Source of the DNA: Lonicera japonica | Taxonomy: Eukaryota > Streptophyta > Magnoliopsida > Dipsacales > Caprifoliaceae | Assembly (NCBI GenBank): GCA_021464415.1 | Contig: CM038471.1 | Span: forward strand, 71,464,851 to 71,528,850 | Reading direction: 5' to 3' | DNA: 64,000 bases | Part shown: piece by piece, positions 56,735-64,000 of the stretch | Numbering within the stretch: position 1 is the stretch's first letter | Layout of the letters: each line of letters begins with the position of its first letter | The notes under the pieces: model-generated | Database searches by the model: none | Told to the model about the DNA's origin: nothing | What the model saw: the letters and a program-made list of their open reading frames with translations, nothing else | Position numbers and translations under genes: made by a program

Positions 56735-56980
56735 GTCCTCGTCAAGGCGGGGTTATATATAAACAATCTCGACTCTTACTAGTTGCCAGCCGCACAAACA
56801 CAACCCATAATATCCACATGTCTTGTGTTAGTGGTTTTGGGTCTACTCTTATAGCATATGTAACCACCCAGGTTCTCCTTCAAAATGGATAGCCCAAGTT
56901 CCAAGTTTAAGATTATAATCTCTATATATTTACAAGGATCTTGCCATTATACTAGAGATGTGGGATTTGGGTTATTACAT
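56735..56980 (-). mobile_element. Decayed relative of the intron-36 TRIM
   Basis: CTGACGTCCTCGTCAAGGCG (inverse of the internal GACGTCAG block at 48760) is followed by an LTR-like stretch inverted relative to 48791-48916 (ACAACCCATAATATCCACAT, GGATAGCCCAAGTT). No second LTR was found. Confidence 0.5.
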
Positions 56981-56989
56981 ACCATAATA

Positions 56990-58950
56990 AACAAAAAAAT
57001 TGGCCCTTAAAGTCAATGTTGGTAAAAAACTCGTTGGAATGAATACTTTGTCATCATAAATCCTGATTGATATTGCTAAAGTAAATCATGACTGATATTG
57101 CTAAAGTAATTTCATTTATTATCAAACTAAATTTATAGGTTTTTTTAAGGTAACCAAATTCATATAGTTCATTAATTATGCTTAAGGATAATAAATTTCT
57201 TTAACATAATCATTTTTGCTTTCACAATAATATTAATCTACTTTTATATAACATAATTTATAAACTTTCAAAAACAAAAATAACAAAATAATAAATAAAT
57301 TAATATCCCCAAAGAAATAAACTTTAAATATTATTAAATTAAAATTTATTATATTTTGAAGGTTTTTTTTTTAAAAAAAAAAAGTTCAAGAGAGAAAGCT
57401 GACGTGACAGTACAAATAAAATGTGAATATGCACTACTCCTCGTCCTTGAGATACTCTTTTGTATATAATCTACATGTTAAATAATGTGGGCATGCTGAA
57501 AATATAGAAACACTCTAATTTATAGTTAACTTAAAATAGGAATATACAGTATTACTGAAGATGTTCTTATATAGATAATTTACATGTTAAATAATCTGAG
57601 ACTTGTTAGAGATATAAAAAATCTCAAATTTATAAATAAATATTTAATGGTTATAGAGATACAATTAGAATTTTCATAGGTTTTAAACTCATTAATATTA
57701 TTTAAAAATAATTATGTTGCGGCGGGAATGGGATATGCTTGAGGTAGGTTTGGTTAAACTGAAACTCAATCCATCTAAAAATGTGTCCAACTTGACCCCA
57801 ACTTTGTTATGAAAGATCGGCTAACTTTGAAAATGCAAAACTTTTATATTTATTATGTGACTGAACCCACCAGGCATTGATACATACCGATATATTATAA
57901 TTTTATAATAATATAAGAGTATTTAAACAAAAATAATTATATATACATGGTTGGTTTGGATTCAATGGGCTGAATTATATGAAAATATCTATAGTTTGAG
58001 TTACCTCCGTTTTTTCAATCCTTTGAGTCCCTCCTCATTTTGTTTGATGGATAACTCAAAGTATTATTAAAACGAGAGCATCTTAAATTATGGTTACTAA
58101 GAGGGGATAAATCAAAAAGACTCTCATTATACATTGAACAGCTTATTGCAAAGTTTTTTTTGCTTTTGCAATACCATTACTTTATTTTAAAATCATTCAT
58201 TCATAAAGTATCATAAATCATAAATATTAACACCAATTAATTTTTTTTTTATATATTGTTTCAAATAATGAAATTTCATTTATTGTAACCGAAAGTATTC
58301 AAATAATTATTTTTTAAAAAAATAAAAATAAAAATACGGGCTCATATGTTTTTCTAATAAACTAAAAGGATACATGTATGTTATTTATTTAAATGAAAAG
58401 TCTCATTTTTCTTATTACATAAATAAATCAGATCAAATAATTTATGCAAATAAAAATATGACATTACAAGTATTAAAAACATAAATAACAAAAAATAAAA
58501 TAAATAACTGTATATTTATAGAGAAATGATCTTTAAAAGTTATTAAATTACATTTTCTATAATTCAAAATAAGAAAAGAGAAAGGAAAAAAATAAAATAA
58601 GAAGATAAAAAAGAAAAAATGTTATGTCTACCTTATATAGTGGTTGTATTTCATCCGTTTATACATTTTATTGTGATGGTTGTAAAATAATATATAAAAA
58701 AAATTGTAACATTCAATCATCATTTGAATAAAAAAAAATAAGAAAAGAAAATTTGCACCCATCCTTTTATGCCTAATTTTGAACTTCTACATCGTAAAAT
58801 ATTTCAATTTGATACGGACTTTTTTATCTTTTATTGCATTTTTCAATCCTTTTTTTGTAAAAGAAGAAAAAATAATTTACCATCATTTTTTAACTAAAAG
58901 TTAACAAAATAAAGAGTAACTCAAATTATTTTTAAAAAATGTGATAGCAT
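56990..58950. other. Intergenic A/T-rich DNA, nothing recognised
   Basis: No coding or bounded repeat structure beyond the weak dispersed-repeat similarity near 57780-57880. Confidence 0.5.
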
Positions 58951-58952
58951 AA

Positions 58953-59063
58953 CCCCCCCCCCCCCCCCACCCCACCCCACCCCACCCAAAAAAAAATCGA
59001 TTTTCATTTTTTGACAAGGGCGGTGCTTGTAAAGGAAAAGGGGGAAGGGGGGGGGGGGGGGGG
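58953..59063. repeat. C16 tract with CCCCA repeats and a facing G17 tract
   Basis: C16 at 58953-58968 followed by four CCCCA-type units, then about 65 bp of mixed sequence, then G17 at 59047-59063. The two tracts can pair. Homopolymers this long are also error-prone in sequencing, so the exact lengths are uncertain. Confidence 0.7.
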
Positions 59064-60064
59064 TTGACCCCCATTGGTTTTCATTTTTTTGAACTACATA
59101 TATGGTATTTTTTTCAAAAATAAAAAATATATAGGGACATATATACAAAACTTTATAATTCAGGGTATCTAAGTGTAATGTGATCCCAAGAAGAAGCCAT
59201 CTAATTCTAGCTAGGTGCATATATACTGGAGTTTAAACTTTAGGGCTATTTAAAACTTTAACTTTTATTTAAATCCTTCCACATACTCCATTTCATTCTT
59301 CAGATCATTTTTTCTCTTCTTTTACTTTTTTATTTTGCTATTCACTATTTTTCTCCTTTTTTATTTTGCCCTTCATTTACATAGTTGTTTTGCACTTGTG
59401 CCTCCATCGACTCCCTTAGCTATCTTCCACATACCATTGAGCCTTTTTTTTATATTTCTTAGTATTAGGTGTATTTCATTATTAATATTAGGTGTATTTA
59501 TTGATTAATATTTGGTTTATTTTTTGATTAATTGTATAATATTAGTTATATTATTAATTAATTGCATAATATTAGGACTATGTTAGATTAATTGAAGAAT
59601 TAATAGTGATTGCTCAATATTAGGTTCATTTCTTAATTAATTTCATAATATTAAGTCTATTTCTTGAATAATTAATTAATTGCATAACATTTTGTATTCT
59701 CCGTAGAATGTTAATAATTTGTAGTATTAATACTATTATGTTTGAGTTAATATTTTATGACTTTAAATTTATATTTTTGTGTGCTTTAAATTTTTCCTCC
59801 TTGATTGAATTCATGTTTTCGCCACTATATATTGACAAATAATACAATGAGCTACATGTTATAATATAATTATCATACCATATGAAAAACATTTAAAAAA
59901 TACTCAAAAGATCCTAATTGAAGGCTCGTGTTCATATATTTTTAATAATTACCATTATTATGTCAAAAAACATTTCAAAAGAAAACATAGATGTTCAAAG
60001 TTGAAGTTTTACTAATTGCATGTGCAGGAGTTTTCTTCAACTTGTTAAAATAATAGTACTGATC

Positions 60065-60109
<45 letters not shown>

Positions 60110-60539
60110 TGGAAAAACACAAATTTCATTGAATTATATGATATGATAATGTTAAAATATAATCATACAATAAAGTGTTAAATGATAATAATCGGTTTAT
60201 TTTACTAAATTAATTATAGATAAATATTTTATTTGTTAATATTTCTCATATGATAAGATTTTTGTAAAAATAATTTATATTTTTTTGATATATACATAAT
60301 TGACTTAGCGTAAAATGCATTTCAGTAGGAAGATGGAAATATATAAATATTCCAATTTTATAAATAAATATTTAATTTAATAGATATAATTACACTAAGA
60401 ATTTGAGTATGTTTTGAGCACTATTATATTTATTGTTGAATTGAACAGAAACTCATCATTATCATTTATATTACAAATATGCCATGATAATCATAAGTCG
60501 TTAGATCAAACTATAATCATAAGTTGTTACAAATATGCA
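59064..60539. other. Intergenic A/T-rich DNA with an ATT microsatellite
   Basis: No gene. A perfect ATT run of about 13 units lies at 60071-60109, and 59460-59700 is a set of loosely repeated ATTAGGT-ATTTCTTGATTAATT words. Confidence 0.55.
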
Positions 60540-60720
60540 CAATTTTTTTTAATTAAGTTTATTTCTGGAGATAATTGTGTAATGATGATAAACGGTCGAT
60601 TTTAGGATGAATTATGTCTGATTCAACATCAATCCCTTAAAGAATATAACCATTCTGACATTAATCCAAAGTTAAAGAGAGCTTTAATTATGAAAGTTTG
60701 AAGACACAACATTTATGACA
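60540..60720 (+). repeat. Dispersed repeat, copy 2
   Basis: Direct-orientation relative of 56330-56520. The flanking TATGACAATAGATTTTAATT and TTATTGAGTCTTTC words (60715-60750) also recur near 56250-56285, though on the other side of the first copy. Confidence 0.55.
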
Positions 60721-61084
60721 ATAGATTTTAATTATTGAGTCTTTCTTGAATTATATATATATATTTCTTTATTTTTTATATTGTTATATTAAGATTTAGT
60801 ATGTCATATGTGTCCTATTTATACGATTTTTGAGAATCTTTGTAATTGACAATTATTAATATAATTTCATATTCAAAAATTCTTCTCGATATTAAAAGAA
60901 TAGAATAAACTGACCAACTTTGAAATAGGCTTTTCCATCCAATTTATCTATTAACTTGAACGGAATTTCTTTTTCCTCCATTTTTAGAAGGGCAAAATGG
61001 TCATATTAGGCTAAAATTTTGATTTTAGGGTTAAATCTTTGTATATACACACATACATGCATTTATATACACATCAATTTCAAT

Positions 61085-61562
61085 TAGGGCTGGGACCGGT
61101 TCGGTTCTTGTCCTAAATGATAAGAACCGGAACCGAGAACCAAAAATTAAAAACGGTTCGGTTTTGAGCATTTTTTTTCAAGAACCGAAAGTGGAACCGA
61201 ACCGGTTCTAACGGTTCGGTTCTTCGGGAAACCGTTGAAACCGTTAGAACCGTTAATAATCGTAGGAACCGGCCAAAAACGGTTCTAACGGTTCTTCAGA
61301 GAATCGTTAGAACCGTTAAAACCCTTAAAATTGGTAAAAAACCGGTCTAACGGTTATTCGGGGAATCGTTAAAACCATTAAAAGCGTTAAAACGGTTCCT
61401 TTAATTAAATTGACCAAGGAACCGAGAACCGAACCGTTAATAACCATTAGGAACCGAACCGGTAAAAATGTCCACTTTAATAATAATAACCGAACCGAAC
61501 CGGTTTTTTTTCCGATTTTTTCGGTTCGATTTTCGGTTTTTCGGTTTATTATCCCAGCCCTA
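61085..61562. mobile_element. hAT-type MITE with perfect 8-bp TSD
   Basis: Inverted ends TAGGGCTGGG and CCCAGCCCTA with a perfect duplication ATTTCAAT (61077-61084, 61563-61570). The interior is almost wholly GAACCG/CGGTTC repeats, as in 2145-2684. No transposase. Confidence 0.9.
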
Positions 61563-61763
61563 ATTTCAATTTCGATTTTGGGGTTAAATCTTGATTTAGT
61601 TTATTAGTTAAAATTTTGATTTTGGGGTTAAATCTTTGTATACAAACACACACACACACATATATATATATGGGGGGTGGTGGTGGTGGTAGTGTAGTGG
61701 GAAGATATGGTGGTAGGGGTGGGAGGGGAGGTGAAGGCAGAGGCAGAGATGTGCATATATATA

Positions 61764-62774
61764 GGGAGCTACTAATGTCGCACTTCATATGACTCCCTAA
61801 CACTCCCTTTACAAAAAAATGTTAATTACTCTATTGACACACATCACTTTTTTATTTTTAATCAATGATTAAAACATTAACTCAAACTAATAATAATAAT
61901 AATAATTAATAACTCTAAAGTATTTAAACTCAAATTAATTATTAAACCCATTAATTAAATACTTTATTCTTCTTCATCATCATTCCTCTCCAGCACCGCC
62001 GTTACCGCCACCACCACCATCCAAATCATTATCCCTCTCCAAAAGAAATAGGATACTTAATTTTTTGTTACTTCTTTACGTTTCATTTCATTCATAAATC
62101 ATTGATACAAACAAATGCAAAAAAATAATCAAAAAAATAAAACACAGCACGAAGAATGTTTACTCGGTTCCTAGGAACCGAATGTCGTTCATCATACTCA
62201 ACCAAAAGGAATCGAGTATAACACAAATCATTCGGTCCTAAGGAACCGAGTTAAGCTTTAGGTCATTTTTTAATTTTACTTGGTTCCTTAGGACCGAGTG
62301 ACGTGTGCTTTACTCGGTTCCTTTGGGGCGAGTATGATGAACATCACTCGGTTCCTAGGAACCGAGTAAACCTTCATCCATGGCAAAATCGAGTGAACCT
62401 TCATAGTTTATCTTTCTCTCTCTCTTTCACACACGCACACACAGGAGAATGGGTGACACAATGCCACAAATATATGTAAATATAAGATCTAGTAGTAGCA
62501 TTGCATTAAACTAAGCTGTGAATGATTGGTTCATTCATGAAAAAAGAAGTTAAAAGAAGAAGATTAAAGATGAATTTGTGAGATGGGAAGAGTGATTTCA
62601 TTTATTTCTTTGAATTGTAGAGTGAGGTAAAGGGGAGTATTTTTAGATTAATCTTAATTAAGCTTAAAATTAGATGGAATGGTAGGAGTGTTAGAAAGAA
62701 AGAATGTGTACTTATGGAGTGTTAGAGAGAGATGGAGTGTTAGAGAGTTAAATGGTGTGTGTCAATAGTAGCCC
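61764..62774. mobile_element. Mutator-like non-autonomous element with central hairpin
   Basis: Left end GGGAGCTACTAATGTCGCAC is inverted at the right (GGGCTACTATTGACACAC). Flanks ATATATATA (61755-61763) and TTATATATA (62775-62783) agree at 8 of 9 bases, though both are low-complexity. The TIR inner parts repeat the CTAACACTCC word. The middle (62159-62371) is a long imperfect hairpin. Non-coding; relative at 1510-2090. Confidence 0.65.
62159..62371. repeat. Long imperfect hairpin with arms of about 100 bp
   Basis: The left arm (from ACTCGGTTCCTAGGAACCGA) and the right arm are inverted copies through GTTCATCATACTC and CGGTCCTAAGGAACC. Each arm is itself made of near-palindromic CGGTTCCTAGGAACCG units; 62346-62367 is a perfect 22-nt palindrome. 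Confidence 0.8.
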
Positions 62775-62963
62775 TTATATATACATGTATGTGTGTATAT
62801 GGTGCTGGTGGAAGAGGTGGCTTTAGGTTGTAGTGGTGGGAAGGTTGAGGCGGTAATGGTGAAAGTGACAGTGGTGGGAGGCGGGGGTGGGGGAGGTGGA
62901 AGTGGAAATAAGTCTTTTTCTTTTTTCTTTTTTTTTTTATAATATATAATAGAGTTAACTACC

Positions 62964-63047
62964 TCAATGGTGGGTTTTCATCAATGGTGGATTTTCTTAA
63001 TGGTGGGTTTTCATTAATGGTGGATTTTCTTAATGGTAGATTTTCTC
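62964..63047 (+). repeat. Short tandem repeat of about 16-18 bp
   Basis: About five units of AATGGTGGATTTTCTT / AATGGTGGGTTTTCAT in direct order. Confidence 0.75.
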
Positions 63048-63433
63048 TATGTACAGATGTGGGAAGTGGGTGAAAATGGAAGAAAATTAATTAGTAGCTA
63101 ATATGACCATTTTGCCCTTCTAAAAATAGAGGGAAAACAAATTTCGTTTTTAACAACAAAATTGGACAGAAGGGTCAATTTGGAACTTGGTCAATAGTTT
63201 AAATATTTAAATGAGATAAAATTTTGTTTAAGGGCCAAAGTGAGACAGTGTCAATAGTTTATATAGGCCATTAGGGTAGTTTACTCAAAGGAATGAGATC
63301 ATACCATAGGGTTTTTTTTCTTCTTCTGCCGTTTTCAACGAGATGGTTTATTGTTTTCTACTTCTGCTACCGCCACTCTACTCGTGTTGCTTTTGCAGTT
63401 GATATTGTTGTTTCTCCATATGAATTTATTGCA

Positions 63434-64000
63434 AGGACGGAGCCAGGATTTTAGGTATGGGGGGACGAGAATAAAAATGAACCGACAGCAAGAAATAATT
63501 ATCACAAAAATTATTCAAACTAAATTTTACCATTCAATAATAAAGCAAGTTAATGCAAAAATATAACATATATAATATGTCAATATATACAATTACAAAA
63601 AATACATATATATATATACATATAATCACCCACGTGAGCAAGTTATATTGAACACATTGACTTACAAAAAATAATAACTACAATTATCCTCTTGCAATTA
63701 TCTATTAAACTTAGGCATTTGAAGTTGTGCTCGCCTTTCTTTCATGATATAAAATTCATCTATAATATTATTAATATTGAAATCACGAGTAATATCTTTC
63801 TCAATATATGTGATCAAATAGCTTATTAAAAAACTATCTTCCATCATATTACGAAGTGCGGTCTTAACAATTTGCATAGCTGAAAATGCACATTCATATG
63901 TAACTGTTGTAACCGGCAACATCGAAACAAGGTGAATTAATCTATCAATCGATAAGAGGATAAATGATCGATTTTCTAGTTTTTATCAACACTTGGCACA
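63434..64000 (-). pseudogene. hAT transposase C-terminal fragment (zinc-finger MYM type 1-like), runs off the window
   Basis: The minus-strand frame at 63698-63922 ends a protein of the plant hAT group often named TTF-type or zinc finger MYM-type protein 1-like. It shows the C-terminal dimerisation motif pattern (LPVTTVTYECAFSAM followed by KTALRN). In-frame similarity continues upstream to about 63955 (LLSIDRLIHLVSM), then a stop interrupts it, so it is decayed or spliced. CCAGGATTTTAGGTATGGGG near 63443-63463 resembles the usual terminal non-coding end of such elements. The rest lies beyond position 64000. Confidence 0.7.

Overview
The window is nuclear DNA of a flowering plant, most likely a eudicot. 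It is A+T-rich, the one host gene is cut into many small GT-AG exons, and most of the rest is made of plant-type mobile elements: Ty1/copia, TRIM, CACTA, Mutator-like, hAT, Stowaway and SINE. I see no bacterial or organellar genes, no rRNA, no complete tRNA gene and no CRISPR.

The only host gene is a plus-strand callose synthase (1,3-beta-glucan synthase; glucan-synthase-like family, closest by eye to CALS1/2/3 and probably CALS3). I could follow 42 coding exons from the ATG at 12639 to the stop at 53746. Every junction keeps frame, and the exons sum to 5,835 nt (1,944 codons plus stop), about the family's usual size, so the gene looks intact. A non-coding leader exon (to about 11840) and a 757-bp leader intron built of degenerate tandem repeats precede it. 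Intron 37 has a GC donor.

The gene spans about 42 kb because its introns are full of inserts. Intron 2 holds a complete antisense copia element (copia-1, 15107-20188; identical 178-bp LTRs; TSD GTTTC). Intron 20 (8.5 kb) holds a second relative (copia-2, 29143-34537; TSD GTATC) nested in an older LTR element. The two have reciprocal defects: copia-1 has one open gag-pol frame but lacks most of Gag, while copia-2 has full-length Gag and four stops in pol. Both nevertheless have LTR pairs that look freshly copied. One TRIM family (LTRs of 70-74 bp) occurs in five introns, three copies with perfect 5-bp duplications, and a second TRIM lies in intron 36. Mutator-like, Stowaway and other MITEs fill much of introns 8, 9, 20, 22, 25, 27, 29, 32, 33 and 34.

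Upstream (1-11.5 kb) is intergenic: a hAT-type MITE, a fold-back repeat, another MITE, a non-autonomous CACTA element (5163-7570) with a DUF8039-like fragment, and a tRNA-derived SINE (8840-8997). Downstream (54-64 kb) is intergenic: MITEs of the same families, long C and G homopolymers, a second hAT MITE, a 1-kb Mutator-like element with a long hairpin, and a broken hAT transposase at the right edge.

I found no clearly new protein system. The best candidates for a second look are the reciprocally defective copia pair, the TRIM family with a tRNA-like internal motif and a copy whose ends are inverted, the repeat-built leader intron, and the fold-back elements.
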